NCBI GenBank assembly: GCA_033064195.1
Contig: JARBJD010000012.1
Coordinates: 248,001 to 312,000 of the forward strand
Source of the DNA: Blattamonas nauphoetae
Lineage: Eukaryota > Preaxostyla > Oxymonadida
Length of the DNA stretch: 64,000 nucleotides
Reading direction: 5' to 3'
Position numbers and translations under genes: made by a program. This document shows positions 11,952 to 25,904 of this stretch, in pieces (the stretch's first letter is position 1; each line of letters begins with the position of its first letter). The notes beneath the pieces are model-generated. The model worked only from the letters and a program-made list of their open reading frames with translations, was not told the origin of the DNA and ran no database searches.

Positions 11952-14900
11952 TCACGGTTTACGAACAGATGCGGCAAGGAGTGACATTAAACCAAGAGAG
12001 AGATGAGAATCAAATGAAGGTGTGGGTTTGGTTGATGGTTCTTCTTTTTCCGGACCAGAATCAGAGTCAGAATCACTTGAACTCGACTCTTCGACTCGTA
12101 CCGAATCCATTCCCTCGACGAGAGATAAATCGCCGGGGAACCGCTTCGGCCCAACTTCAATTTGTTCCGAATACAACCCATCATCATACAGCTGCCCTGC
12201 AAATATCACGTGCTGGTCCTGCCTTGTGAGGAGGGATGCATGGTGTGTGGAGATGAAGTGTGGAGGGAGGATGCCTCGAGTCGGGCATGCCCAGATGAAC
12301 TGACCCTTCGTCGGTGGACCTGTCGTTGGGGTGAAGACATCGAATGTTGGGTCGTATGTTCGCCATCGATCCAACCACGCCTTTTTCTTCTTCTCTTTCT
12401 GTGCATCGCTCAGTGATAGTTCGGGCGGGAGGGATTGGATTCGGTATTGGGAGTTGGGATAGAGAGATGAAATGGAGACAGGGGGATTGAGGGGGTTTTC
12501 GGTGCATTCGTACTTGCGAGAGCTCGACGAGATTTCCATTGACTCGTCGCAATCGCAGAAGGCATGTGAAACTCGGAGGGGAGTGTGGTTGGAATGGTAA
12601 TCTGCTGGGTTTTCCTTTGTATGATGATGTGCTTTATGCGAGCCTGCAAGACACGGCACGCAAAGCCCTTCTCCGCCATGCAGCCTGCAATCACGGCATT
12701 CCAAGAAGAACGTGTCGAAGAACCTTTGGACTCTGTTGCGAGGAGCGAACGAGGCAATGGCGAAGTTGTGGGAGCCTGTCGGTTCGTATGCTGGATGTGA
12801 CTGTCCAGCAGCCACCAGTTCTGATTCCACTGTGAGCCAGGCGTCGTGGGCCTGCAGCTCTCTCGGATTGTGTGGGAGGACATGCCGCTGGCAGACTCGA
12901 TACTGATCAGTTACAATCATTCCCCACAGTGTCTCCGTCTTGGTCCACAACATCATGCTTGAGATCTGAGAAGGTGGATGGAGGAATGTCTGGGTGAGGG
13001 TTGGGCGTGTCCTTCCGATGTGTTCTCTCAAAATCTGGGGAACAACGACGTGTGACGGGATCATGTCTGTGTCAGTTGAGATGTGGGTGAAGAGAAGATT
13101 CTTCAGGTTCGGAAGAGTCATGCAGATTGACCTGTGTGTGTTCTCTTCAATGGCTGCCTGTGCTGACGGTGCTGACAGTTGAAGGAGAGGGACAATCGAC
13201 GTTTGAGAAAGCTCCATTGGGTTCACAACAATTTTTGCTGGTCCACCGATTCCATTCACAGCAACAAGAGATGACTCCAGCTGTGGGATGTATGTTGGGC
13301 AGTTCGGGCGATAGGAGTAGAATCGCATTGTGTCACTCGGTCTTCCTTTTGGAGTCTTGTTTTTGAACTTTTCTTCGAGTGCCATGGTGTTTGGGATGAA
13401 TTTCTTCACCTCGCCGTTTGCTCTGTTGGCAAAGAGAAGGAACGGTTTGTCGTCTTCGTGTGTTCCTGTTGGATTGTACGGTTCTTCCTTTCCGTTGAGC
13501 CTCTGAAGTCGACGGACAAGATAAGACTGCGTGTCGAGAAGAGAGAGGGCGTGGAGGAGAGTGTGATCGTCCATTTCAGAGCAGATATAGATCCGATCAA
13601 AAGCGAACAGAGACCGAGACAGACTGAGAATGTGTCCCTCGTGGAAGAGGAAGTTTGTCGGAACGGCAGCTCCTACCGTGCTCGACGCAGACTCTCTGAG
13701 AAAGTCGATTGGGCCTGTGCTGCCCTTCAGTGGATTCCTCCCAAGTTGCTCGCAGATTCGTTTATAAGCATCCACACCCGACGACCCGCCTAGTGCCAAG
13801 ACATGACCCGAAGTGGAAATGCGAGCAACGGCCATTGGGAAGTGGATGTAGTCTGGGCAGATGATCAATGTTCTGTGGAAACGGCGGAGATCGAGGAGGC
13901 TGAGGATGGACGCTGTGATCTGAAGGGGTGGGATTCCCATGGCTCGGTCAAGAGACGACGATGGACGGAGGTTTGTCGACTCGAGGAAGATGAGTGATGG
14001 GGTGTACATGAACTGGGTCAGCATGTGTGCTTCTGTCCGTTTGAACCGCTTCTTGTTCGATGACTGCATCAACGCGTGGATCGGATGGTTCATGTCGTTC
14101 TCGTCGTAAGACTGCATTGAAGCTGGGATTGCTCTTTCCCAATGTGACGCGTAGTACAGCAACTGGGTGTGGGTCATGGTCCCCACGTATCGATCCAGCT
14201 GGTCTTTCAACTGCTTCATTTTGTTGGTGTCGGCATGAGTCAGCATCCCTCCCACTTCCAACGACAGGAGACGACGAAGGTGGAAGCGGATGGTGAGAGA
14301 CCGAGCAGACAGGGGAGTCCCGTACAGAAACCACCCCATCTGCATCTTTCCTTCGCGTGGTTGCATCGAAACTTTTCTGAAATCGAAGGAAGACGTGTAG
14401 CGGACCCAGGACGACTTGAAAGGATCAGAGACCGCTACGACGCAGGGGAGGACACCCCACGTGACGTTGATCGGGCGAGAGTTGACGAGGAGAGAAGACA
14501 TGTCAAAAGCAGGAAGATCATTCGGGTTTGGTGTGAGTGTGCTCAGCAATGACCAATAATGCTGTGGAGGGAAGGGAAGAATGGGATGGCGGAAAGCGCT
14601 TGGAGGGATTTCAACACTTTCACAGATGGTTTCTGATGGATTCTTCGGGTCCTCCCTTTCATAATCCTCCAAAATGATGCCGTCCTTTTGGAAGTTGAAT
14701 TTGAGCGGGATGTTTCCTCGACCGTGCATGGCCACTCGGATGACGGATGTGTTCGGATCGTGGAGGAGGACACAGTCCAAATCGTGTCCATCTTCTCGTT
14801 CCTGGCGGAGTCGATTGATCGTCTTTATTTGATAGTCGTAGTCTCGCTTCTCGTGAGGAGGGACATCGTTTCTGTCTTCTGGTTTGTCGTCGATTTCTCG

Positions 14901-17900
14901 AACCAACCATTTTCCGAGGGCGTTCATCTCACTCTTGTGCATCAATCCGAAGAATACGAATGGGACATCTGCTTCCTTTGAGTTGATGTTGATGATTTTG
15001 TCTGAACACGAGCACTGGCCGAGTGTCTCAAAGTCCTTGTCACAATTGTCACATGTGAACTTCAAATCACCGTTTTCTTTTTGGGAGACCTGATTGGGAT
15101 GGACGAGCGGAGTCAGACAGGCTGGACATCTCACAAACTGGAGGCGAAGGCATTTCTTGCAGTGGGAGAAGCAGACGGGCATGATCGTGTTGAGTGCATC
15201 GATAAACATGGCTGCAGATGAACCAGAGAATGTGTTGCTGCCATCACTTGCTTTGATTTCAATTGAAGTGTCCCGCTTGTCTGTTGGTTGGGTGACCCTC
15301 TCGGCTGTGCTCTGCTGCTGCATTCGCTCGCGACGAGCGATGAGTGGTGAATCATCAAACGACTCACCCGCGAGACCTCGGAGGAGTTGGAGGAGGAGGT
15401 TGGTCTCCTCCGATGTGTCAGGAGCTGGGACAGGACTGTCTGGAGGAGCTAAGACTGGTGACTGGGGGTGCTCTTCAGAGAGTCCCCAGCTTGCGATCAG
15501 CGTGTCTTGGAGGATCTCTGGAATGGTTGGGATGTCCGCTTGAATGGTTGTGGTGGAAGGAGACAGTTTTGGAGCAATGGTTGATTCTGTGTCTCCCTTC
15601 CGACTGATTGTGGCTGCAAGTGTCTCAGTCAGGAAAGGTGGAAGTGATTTTAGTCCATTTTCAACGAAAGATGCGTTTTTAGCGAGAATGAACTGTTTTG
15701 TTCGGTCTGGGAAAGAAGCAGCAAGAGACCTGACCAGTGAAGACATTACAATGTGGAGATTGGCGAGACTTCGATTGAAGGAGCGATTCTTTGGTGTTGG
15801 GTTTTGGTAAGTCTGTTTGATGTAGGCAGCAAGCTGAACAAACTGTTCGAGGAGGGTTTCAACAAACGTTGGGCGCTTCGCTTGAACATGCTCGAAGAGA
15901 ACTGATTTTCCCAAAAGCGATTCGTTGAGGCAGTCCAAGACGTTTTGCTCGGTCTGCAGAAGTGCACTGTTCTCTTCGCTGTAGGGGAGAGCTGTTGATT
16001 CTTCCGTCAGAATCACAAACACAGACTGGAAGGTGTCGATCTGTTCGAGGATGGTGCTGACAACAGACGCCTGGAACGACTGAAGTTGTTCTTGAGACGG
16101 ATTGGTTGTGAAAGATGTCAGATTGATTGATGGGGCGAAGAGGCTGTGGAATATAGAATGCAGCGGAGTGGAGGCTGCGGAGTTGCCGATCAGCATGAAT
16201 GAGAGCACTCGTTTCATCTCCTGCGGGAAGTAGGAAAGAATAACAAGAGGAGATTCACTCGATGACACTGATGAAGCAACGAGCTCAATCATTTGCTGGT
16301 TGGCGTCTGCAAAAGGAAGTGAAGAGGGCTGTGCGGATGGGTGAGGTTGGAAAGGAGAGAGTGTCCGCGACTGGAGAGGTGGGATGAACACGAAAATGGC
16401 AGCTAGCAACTTTCGGGCTCTTTCACAAACAAGAACAAGAGGGTGGGTAGAGGCGAGTGTTGTGAGATCTGTGATGAGAGAATTTACATCGTCGTCGGAG
16501 AACTCGATTGGTATTCCGTTTTGGATCAAAATCTCCACACACTTCAAGAATTGGACAGCTGGGACTGAGGTCGTCAGGAAAATGAGGGATTTCGTGTCAG
16601 ATCTGTCGAGGAGAAAGTGTGTGAAGAATGTGATGTACGAGAGACCCTTCAATGTGATTTTGATGATGGTTTCTTTGCGATCTGGGAGACTCGGGAGGGC
16701 TTCGACAACGAGGAAGAGGAACTTCCCGATTGTCCAGAGGAGGATGGGGACGTTGATGGTTTGGAAGGAGTTGGTCTCGAAGAAGAGGGAGATTGACGAC
16801 AAAATGGAAGAGAGGATCTGTGACTGTGTCTGCGAGATGGCTACAGACCCGTTCAAGAACGATTGTTCGTTGAAGATCGAGAGAAGGTCTGTGCTGTTCT
16901 TGACCAAATTGAAGATGTTTGTGTCGTCGGAGTGTTCTGTGGTACACAGTTGTTCCATACACGCAGAGAACAGTGTGCAGATCAGATTCATAAGATGCTC
17001 CAGTTCTGTCTGGACGTTGCTTGGGCTTCCTCGGCGCACAGAACGGATAGTGGTTGTAATGATTGAGCAGAATGTATCGAGAAAGATGGGGTGGAGTGTC
17101 AACAATCCTATATCCTTCGTTTCTGAGACACATTTCTGCAGAATTTCAAGGTGTTGGACAGCGTTGTTTGGATCGTGGGCAACTCCCGTTCGAGTGATTA
17201 GAAGTGACGAGCGGAGAAGAGCAAGGAGCTGCTGTCCATCGCTCAGAGTGACTGTCGACGACTCTTCTTTGATTGGGAGTGCTGGTTGTGATGATTGGGG
17301 CTTCGTGTCGCTCACATCCATCGGACTGGATGTCGAGCCACTTCGGACGGACGAAAAGTAGTTTGTAGTTTGTGTTGAGTAGAAAGGAACGACGAAGAGA
17401 TTCTGCTCGCCGTCCTCGACGTTTCCGATTTTGACGTCGAGAATACAGGATGGAGAGTTGACGATGACGCATTTCTGTGTATCGTTGAACATGCACACAC
17501 TGCTGCCCTCACATGGAACGGTGTCTGACCCGTCAGTGGCAATCGTTGTAACTTTCTTCTCGAACTCTGTGATTACGGAGTGGGGAAGGGCGGTATCTCC
17601 CATTGGGATGTACATACTTGTGTTAATCAGCATCAGTTTGAACATGATGGTTTCCCCGTCCTCCGGATCAGAGTTGGCGAAGAGCTCGTCTGTCTTGAGT
17701 TGAGTGAGGAGGGTGAACGACGTGGAGGGGAGCTCAGAGAAAGATCCGAGCTGAGGTCCGCGGTTGGATGCGAACTGATCGATTGACTCAAACGACACAA
17801 TTGCAGAGGTTCCTGTGGGTTCCGAATCGATCTTGTTGAACTCTTTTCGGGAGGCAGGGTCTGTCTCAAAGACTTGGAATGATCCTCTGGTGGTGTTTGT

Positions 17901-20900
17901 GGCGACAATGATGTAGCCGGCTGCGTTCTTCACGTTGAGGAAGAGGGAGAACGGAGCAGTCGATGATTTGATCGACTTGGTGAGGGCAAGGACGGCTGAT
18001 GGAACATCGCTTGGATGGATGACACGACGCGTAACATCTTCCTTCCCGCTTTTGGAGGAGTGCATGATGTGTTGCTTGGAGTTCGTGAAGAGCGGTTTGT
18101 GGGTGAAGACTGAGATGAATTGAGAGAGTTGAGCGTGCCAAGCAGGCGGGAGGAACGAGATGAAGTTGTTGAGAGTGAAAGAGAACTGGAGGAGTGGCTC
18201 GATGACAATCGAGAATGCCTCTGCACTGACACTTTTCAACAAAGTCCCAACGAGACTCAGAATGTGTGATGAAAGAAGGGGGATGGGCGAATCTCGAAAA
18301 GTGGCAAAGACAGTGTCTGATTTTGTGTCTGTTGCGATGGCTTGAATTGACAATGTGAACGATTTGATGAGATTGACAGCAAGGGTGACAAGTGAGGAGC
18401 CAGGGATGGATTGGAGGGTGAGGGTGTTGAAGATGAGGACGAGGAGTGAAATTGATGGGGAATGAGAATCTGTGATGAATGAGTATGTGGGGAGTTTTGG
18501 GAATGGGAGAAGAAGAGACTTGAAGAGCTGTGTCAAGAATGTTGATCCAATCGTCGAGGGATTGTCGAGAGCTGTGAGGACATCAACGAGAGAATTCAGG
18601 ATTCCATACGTGTGGCGACATGGAGCGAGGAGAGCGGATGACATACCCACAGCGAGAGAAGAGTCGTTGGTCTGTCCGATCGATTCCGAGAGAGTTTGGA
18701 GGGAGCTAGTGAAAAGTTTGGGTCGGTATTCGATTGAAGAGATGAGGATTGCCATGGTGAGGAGAGATTTCAGAAGAATGGACGAAGGATGAGCTGGGTT
18801 GAGAAGCGGTTTGAGAGTTTTAAACAATTGCTCGAGAGATGTGTGGATTTTGTCGAACACTTCATTGTCCTGCTCGAAGCATATGTCCTGTCGAGAGCCA
18901 GAGATCAGATGCTGAATGAGAAGCTCAAGAGCCATGCTTAGAGATTGGATGAACGATGAAGCCTCCACAGAGAGGGTGTCTGTGTTGAAAGAAAGGGTGG
19001 GAGCGAGAGTGTTGTGGAATGTGAGGAGAGACTGCAGAGACGTGAACATTGAAAGAGACACATCCACATTGAATGAGATGTGTGTGGCTGTGGTTGATAG
19101 CATTTCAGTCGGAAGCTGGCTGTTGAGTGAGGACAGAACGGAGAGGAGTGTCTGAGGTGTCACAGTGGTGTCAGCAATCGGTGGGAAAGAAGTGTGCATG
19201 GTGACAAATGGATGAACAGCCTTTTCTTTGAGGCTAGACAGGATGGCAGTAAGCAGAAGATGGTTCGTCTGTGTCGGCTCTTTCCCGAAAGACTCTTGTG
19301 CCTTCCGAAGAGCGAGTGCTGTGTCCAGCTCGAACAATTCCGGTGAGAGGGAATAGATATCTAAATCTGGAACGAGTGACACTTTCCTGAAGGTTGACTG
19401 TTGGAGAGTCCAATTGTCGTTCAGCTGAAAGATTGATTTTCTCTTTCGATCGTAGCAGAGCAGTCCATCACGCAAGGTTTGACTGGAATAGATGCTTGTT
19501 TGGAAGAGCTCTGTCGGAATGGCTGGTGGGGACAGCACTCCTGTCGAGTGAGATTCAGTCACAATCGACCGAATCCGGTCGGCCTCACCTCGAATGACAA
19601 ACGTGTGCATCATGTGCGACCCCTTCACATCGATGAACAAGAAGAATGTCCCAACTGGAATGAGATATGATCGCTCGAAGTTGGCTGGTGTGATGTGTGC
19701 GGGCTTCCCCTGCGCTTGCAGAACAGAGTCGAATGGGAGGAGAGTGTGTGATGGGAGATGTCTTGTGCGTGTGCTTTTGCCGTCTGCGTATGGAAGTGGA
19801 TTTCCCAGTGTTGAGGTGTTGGATTCCAGCCTCCCACAATGAGGTCTTGTGTTCCCGCGGACGTAGCATTCCTGGCAGACGATGAATGGGTCGAGGTTAT
19901 GCTCTTCATACGGCTTCAGGGAATCGTCTTCTTGGGCATCCCATCCGATTCGCTCCCATTTTATAAGTTCTTTTTGCGAAGAAGGCGGGCTGTCAAGTGC
20001 ATCTCCTGGTGTGATTTCTTTGTACTGCTTCTGAATTTTGTCCTTTGATTCAAGCGAGGCTGTACAGATAGGGCAATAATAAATCGTGTCGGATGTGGTT
20101 GCGGTGGTATATTCATATGAGACAGTCTCACAAATGGAGCATTCGTGAAAAGAACCCGTTGTGAAAGTGAGAACGAACGACGAAACAAGATCGACAGAAT
20201 TAGGCGAATACAGAGAGTAAACTGTCACATACATAAACTTAACCGATTGTGTAGTGAGAATGGAGAGTGATGGAGTCCTGACGGACTCAGGGGAGAAAGC
20301 TCGAGTTGGGTCGTGAAGGAGAATTGTGATCTCAAACAAGAACGTGCCATCTGAAACGTATCGACTATATTCAACATATCCACAGCTCTGAAGATATTGT
20401 GGAGTGAGTTTTGATGGAGGTTCGGACGGAAACAGAGATTGAAGAGCCGCAATATGTTCTGCGATTTGTGCATAATTAGAAGCCAAAGAGTGACGAACAA
20501 ATTTTCTTCCAGTACTTCCTGGACCTTCTGTGATTGTTTCTCTCACTTCCATGGTGTCTGGGTCAATAACTGTCAAGAGAGGAAAAGGAGTCGAGTTCGA
20601 ACTTGCGCATGGGCGCGTTACGGAATGAGGTGCGACTAATATCAATCGTGTTGGATGTTGAATTCCAATAAGATCGAAGCGGAGATGTTGTGAAGGTTCA
20701 GTTGGAGTTGGAACGACAGATGAGAGTGTCCGCCAATGTTTGTCATGATATATGAGTTGTTTGCTTGTGTTTTGAGCTTCTGTAAGCTTTGAAATGACTA
20801 AACGTTGATCAAGGAAGAAGAATGTTTGACTGTCAGTTGCTATGGACATGACATTGTTGATTTTTGGACTGATTGGCGATAGAGGACTTGTCTTCGACGT

Positions 20901-21819
20901 TTTAGAGTTGTCCATTTCATAAAAGCAAGTAGATAACTCATTTTTGTAGGATTCGAGACTCTGGTGGATTGGTCGTGGATCATGAGAGAGATCAAAGGTT
21001 TTGGAAAGAGTGTCGGCAGCGGCTACACTAAAAGAGATATTTCCTGTCGTCCTAGCCAACGAGAGGAGCGATGTTATTGAGAGATCAATTAGTTCTGGCG
21101 TTTGTATATTGAGAGAGGATGGAGACAGAAGGGAGGAGAGATTCTTGAGAAGGATCTCTGATGTGAACGAGGAATCTGCCGATTCACGCGTGAAAGAGAG
21201 AGATGAAACTGCAGTATCAAGAATGGGAAGAACAATTGATGTGAATTCTTTGTTCTCTTGGCAGAGAGTCGAGAGTATTGTGGCCGAAAGCGAAAGAGAA
21301 GCGAGAGATGGTTGGATGAGTGGTAATGGGGATGGTTGGATGTGCTAAACCAAATGAAACGGAAGAATTTAGGAGAATTACAGAAAAAAGCGAGAGAAAT
21401 ACCGACGGAATGCGTTGTTGTTCGCAGAAGAGAGCATTTAGATCTATTGGAGGGTTAAAGAGCTGGTCATAGCTCTCATGTCCCTTTTTCTCAAGAATTT
21501 TCTGTTCAAATAAATCTTTAAGGTTTCGAAAAAGATTGGTCCGTGCTTGATAGTCGAGGGAAATATCAGGATTGGGAGGATTCTCGACAAAACTCTGGCC
21601 AGCAATGGAATGCGCAAATTGGTAAACTGAAGCCTGTTTCGCAAGGGTACGTTCCTGTTCGGGGGATGAATCTTGATAGAACGGTGTGTATCCCCCAGAA
21701 TCGCGTTCAGGCGCAGTACTCATTAGGAGAACAAATAAGTATGGGTTTTTGAGTAAAGAAAAAGCTTTTTGTCTTTCTTCTCGTTTTTCTCCATTATGAA
21801 GATCGCCCTCGACCAGCAT
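11952..21819 (-). CDS. Giant UBR-box zinc-finger protein, UBR4/BIG-like
   Basis: Two exons, 21819-21403 and 21344-11952, with a 58-bp intron, give 3269 codons plus TGA. One exon of 9.4 kb without a stop is strong evidence of coding. Near residue 3015 lies a UBR-type zinc box: CRDCRLHGGEGLCVPC, then His pairs and FCDCDESME, as in N-degron E3 ligases. Two other cysteine clusters occur: near 535-640 (CSICETVSYEY, YYCPICTAS, VCQECYVRG) and near 2190-2260 (CKKCLRLQFVRCPACL, CDNCDKDF, QCSCSDK). Between them run long Ser/Thr/Leu-rich helical stretches, perhaps alpha-solenoid. UBR4/BIG has comparable size and a UBR box, but its box is central, whereas this one sits about 200 residues from the C-terminus. 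The ligase role is an inference; no RING or HECT domain is plain. Confidence 0.75.
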
Positions 21820-21888
21820 AAAGATAGTTTCTGAAAATCAAAACATCTGGGTGAAATGTTCGGAATGAAGAAACAAAATCAACGAAAA

Positions 21889-24800
21889 TTAACTAATAGA
21901 ATCATCAGAAAGCTCAAGTGTGTCATCGATTCTTTCTCCTCTTCTGCCATAGACGTTTGGTTTTTTTTGTGAACGAAAAGAACTTGGTGAACTCACATCT
22001 TCCCTAAAAGCATCTAACAAGACATCATTCTTCGATTTCAGTGTCGATCCATACGATGAAGATTGTTGTGATTCATCAAGTGGATCATCAATCTTCTGTC
22101 CAAAGGTTAGCGCTACAGGCAATCTGAAACTTTGGACTGGTTCAGAGGATTTTGGACTGTCCTGCGGGTGATTGGAGCGAGAATGTTGAGATTGTGGAGG
22201 GTGTGTCGAGACTGGTGTAGGTTTTGGATGTGTCTTTGGTTTTGGGTGTGCAAGCAGAGATTGTGGGCGAGAGCTGGATGGAATTCTGATCTCTCCATCG
22301 CTCAATTCGGATGTAAAATCGGTTGTGTCACGATCGGCTGTTGCATCAAATCCATCTGAGCCCGAATAGTTCAAGTTCTGTTGAGGAATAAACTGAAGGA
22401 GAGGACGATGTGAATCATTTTGGACTGGATAAGTTGGTGGGTGTGATGGAGTTGAAAAGGATTGCAGAGAAGAAGTTGATGTTGCTTCCAGTTCACCTGA
22501 GCTGGTTCCCCGAGTTGTTGTGAACTCGGGTCGTTGGATTCCCGGTTTGAATTGTTTAGTGAAGTTGAAATCTTGGGTCTCCGCTGATGTGACGAAAGTG
22601 GATTGAAATTGGTGGTGTGTTGTGGAAGGAGTGGAGGACGAGGTGAAAGATGACGACGAATCTGTTCGTGTCATTGTGGATTGTGAAGTGTCCAATGTGG
22701 AAGAGTCAGCAGGATATTTCGTCGCTGATGATTCGTCGACATGGAAAGAAAGTGATGGGGATGATTTTGAGGGAGAGAATAGCAGAGAGGATGGGACAGT
22801 GGTCGAGGAGGAGAGGATCTTGTCAATGTACGCACGATGTTGACTGAACTGTTCAATGTCGTCGATTGTGGGAGATGTTAGAACACTGTAGGACTGAGCA
22901 TAAGATGAGTCTGTACTCTCGCCAAAACGGCGGTCGTGGTGTGGACGTTGATTGAATGCAGGAATCTCTGCCAACGTAAGTGAGAGAGGCCGACTGAAAT
23001 CTTTGCTTCGAGGAGCAGGCTTCTCGTCTCGTTGATTTTGGTTGTCTTGCCTCCATCTGTCCTCATCCCGACGTCGTTTTGCATCGTCGTCTCTTCTCTG
23101 CTCGTTCTCTTCTCTTCTTCTCCTTTCATCCTCTTCTTTTCTTTTTTGTTCTTCATCCTCTCGTTTTCTTTCATCTTCTCTTCGCTGATCTTCACGTCTC
23201 TGCTCTTCTCTCCTTTGCTCCTCATCTTGTCTTCTCTTCTCATCTTCTCGTTGACGGGCTGATTCTTCTGCTAGCCTCTGCACTTCCCTCCTCAACCGCT
23301 CAGTGTCCTCGTTGTTTCCGTGTTCCCCATCGTCAGGGCTGCCTTGGCAGTTTCGGAGAATTTGTTCCCTCGTCTGTTTGTGCATCTCCAACAGTCGAGG
23401 GAGGATGGTGTCTTCGACTGGCATTGCTCGGGCAGCATGTGAGAAGAGAGGTGCTTGAAATCTGTTCCCATCATCGAATGGGAGAACAGCGACTGGTTGT
23501 GGTTGGATCGAAGGAAGTGGAAGTTCAGAGACAGGCTCAGAAGCAGGAATTCCAGATGGACGAGAGACGACCACTGCTGATGGGAACGAAAGAGGATCCA
23601 GAGACTGTGCGGTGATGGTGTTTTTGAGTGAGTCAACCTCTTCCTCTCTTTGCCGCTGCTTCGTCGGAGATTTCTGTCCAAATTTCGTTGTGATCCCCGT
23701 TCCATGTTTTTGTTCCAACTCCGCCTGTTTCCGTTTGATTTGTCTCAATTTGAGCTGATGCTAGAATTCGGCCTCCTCGTCACTTCCTGTGTCGTCTTCA
23801 TCGTCTTCACTCAATCGTGTTGGCTGTTCTTTCTTCCGTTTCTTGGCTTCCTCTTCTTCTTCGAGTCTTCTTCGCGTTTGCCGTTCTTCCTCTTCAAGAC
23901 GCCTCTGAATCTGCTCCTCCTGTTTTCGGATCAGCTCGGCGAGTCGGCGTTCTTCTTCCGCGACTCGCTCCATTTCTTCCTCCAACTTCCGTTTTTGCTC
24001 TCTTTCTTCGTCTTCGAGGCGTAATCGTCGCTTTTGTTCCTCATTTCGTCTTCGAGCTGCTTCCTCTCGTTGCTCTTCCAGTTCTCTCTCCCATATCCTC
24101 TGTTCTTCTTCGAACTTCCTTTCTTGTTCCATTCGTTTCTTTCGTTGGGCATCTCTCTGTTTAGCCTCCATCTGTCGAATGAGTTCATCAGTCTCCGAGT
24201 CTTCGTCATCCTCCGATTGTTTCCTTTTCTCTGCCTTCTTCTTTTGAGATCCCTCTTCTTCGATTGTCCTCTGTCGACGACACTCTTCATCCTCAAGACG
24301 CCATTGGCGCTCCTGTTCCTCTCTCTGCTTTCGAATTGCTTCCTGTAGTTCCTCTTCTCGAGCCTTCTCTCGCTTTCTTTGTTCTTCCTCTTCCAGCTTC
24401 CTTTCTTCTTTCAATTTGTTCTGCAGTTGGATTTCATTTCGAGTGGCCATCAATTGACGATACATTTCCTGGTATTTCTTGTGCAATTCGTCTTCCTTTT
24501 CTTTTTGTTCGAGGGTGAGTTGCTCCATTTCTCGTCTCTTGTTCCTTCGGAACTCTTCAAGTTCCTTTTCTTCCTCCTCCTTTTTGATTTGCTGGAGTTC
24601 GCGTCTGTGGCGTGCTTCTTTCTCTTCTGCTAAACGACGATGAAATGCTTCTTCCTCTTCGCGATTCTTCTGTTTAATCTCGTCAAAGAAATCTCTGTTG
24701 ATCTTGTCTCTCTTGTTCCTCTGTTCTTCTTCTATGTCCCAGTTTGTTTGCTCCGGGGCTGAATGAGAGCTGAGTCTGTCGTCTTGATCTTGACGATCTT

Positions 24801-25734
24801 CCTCATCTCTTCTCCTCCTCTGTTCGCCATCATCTCGCCTCATCAGCCTTTGTTCTTCTTCATCCCATCTTTCATCATCTTTTCTCTGTCTCTCTGCTTC
24901 TTCTTTCATTTTTTGGTCATCTCTACTTGGATGTGGAGAATCTGATTGAGATTGGAAAGGAGAAACAAATGGCGGAAGATTATCGCGAGATTTGTGTGCT
25001 GAATTGTGACGATAATTTGATTTGTGACGACTTTTTGATCGGTGATGACTTTTGGTATGATGTGGTCCACGTTTACGAACGTCTTGAAATTGGGTAGGAA
25101 ATGTTGCCTTGCTTACGACACATGGTTTGATCGATATTGAGGGGTTATTGATGGAGAGAGGTGCGCTTGAGTGTATGGTTCGTTGAACAGGAATTCCAGG
25201 TGTTGAAAACGGCTTGAACGGCCCGTTTAGTTGTTCATTAAGTTCGTTCCAGTGGTTTCGTTCGCTTTGAGGCATGATAAAAGGTTGAGGAACGATCTCG
25301 CCACTTATTTCGTACTCCACACGAGGTGGTTGACTTCCCGCCACACCCAATGGTGGAATATGTGGGAAAAAACTGTGATTAGGTAGAGGATAATTCATTG
25401 GAGCTTGTGCAACCGACTGAGTGATGAAATAAGAGGAAGGAGATGGAATTTGTACAGCATTTGGGTTTCGATGTTGGATTGGTGATTTTTCCAGTTGAGT
25501 GTCTGATAAATCAAAAGTAAGAAATAAAACGATGAAACTTGTCTTCTTAGCAGAAATTTTCTTTATCGAGTGTCTCGCCTGTGATTCCTTTGTTCTCTGA
25601 ATTTCTTGTTGAGCAAGAAAAGCCTGATGTTGAGTATATTGACTGGTGAACTTAGCCACATCCAATTTTGCTTGGAAGCTTACCGGTAACTCAAAAACAG
25701 GATCAATCATTGTGGTTAGATCGAATTGTGACAT
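21889..25734 (-). CDS. Glu/Arg/Lys-rich coiled-coil protein with one in-frame TAG
   Basis: Two long ORFs lie in the same frame: 25734-23764, then TAG at 23763-23761, then 23760-21889, ending in TAA. A 36-bp in-frame intron (25538-25503, GTTT to CAG) is likely near the start. The first part has a His/Arg/Ser-rich segment and then about 400 residues of Glu/Arg/Lys/Gln-rich single-helix or coiled-coil sequence. The second part opens with the same style (LKLRQIKRKQAELEQKHG), has another Arg/Glu/Asp block, then a Ser/Thr/Pro-rich tail. The second part has no ATG for over 100 codons after the TAG, so it is unlikely to be a separate gene. I found no GT-AG intron of right phase and size that removes the TAG. 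Possible explanations are stop read-through, a sequence error or a recent mutation. The family is not recognised. The start is the first ATG in frame. Confidence 0.7.
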
Positions 25735-25904
25735 CGGAAGAGAGAATTGAGGATAAATAACAGGAATTTTCTCGTGGTTTAGCACAGATGGTTCGAGAAT
25801 CAGAATGGAGAGATGACATATTGGTCCAAATATCGATGAAGAAGAAGAAGAAACAGAAGAGAAATAAGACCAAAAATTAAGAGAGTCTCAGGTATTTGGA
25901 CGGA

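Noticed and set aside
22975-24650. Plus-strand Phe/Leu/Ser-rich ORFs looking like membrane proteins
   Set aside because: They are antisense shadows of the Glu/Arg/Lys-rich coiled-coil gene; GAA/GAG read backwards gives TTC/CTC.
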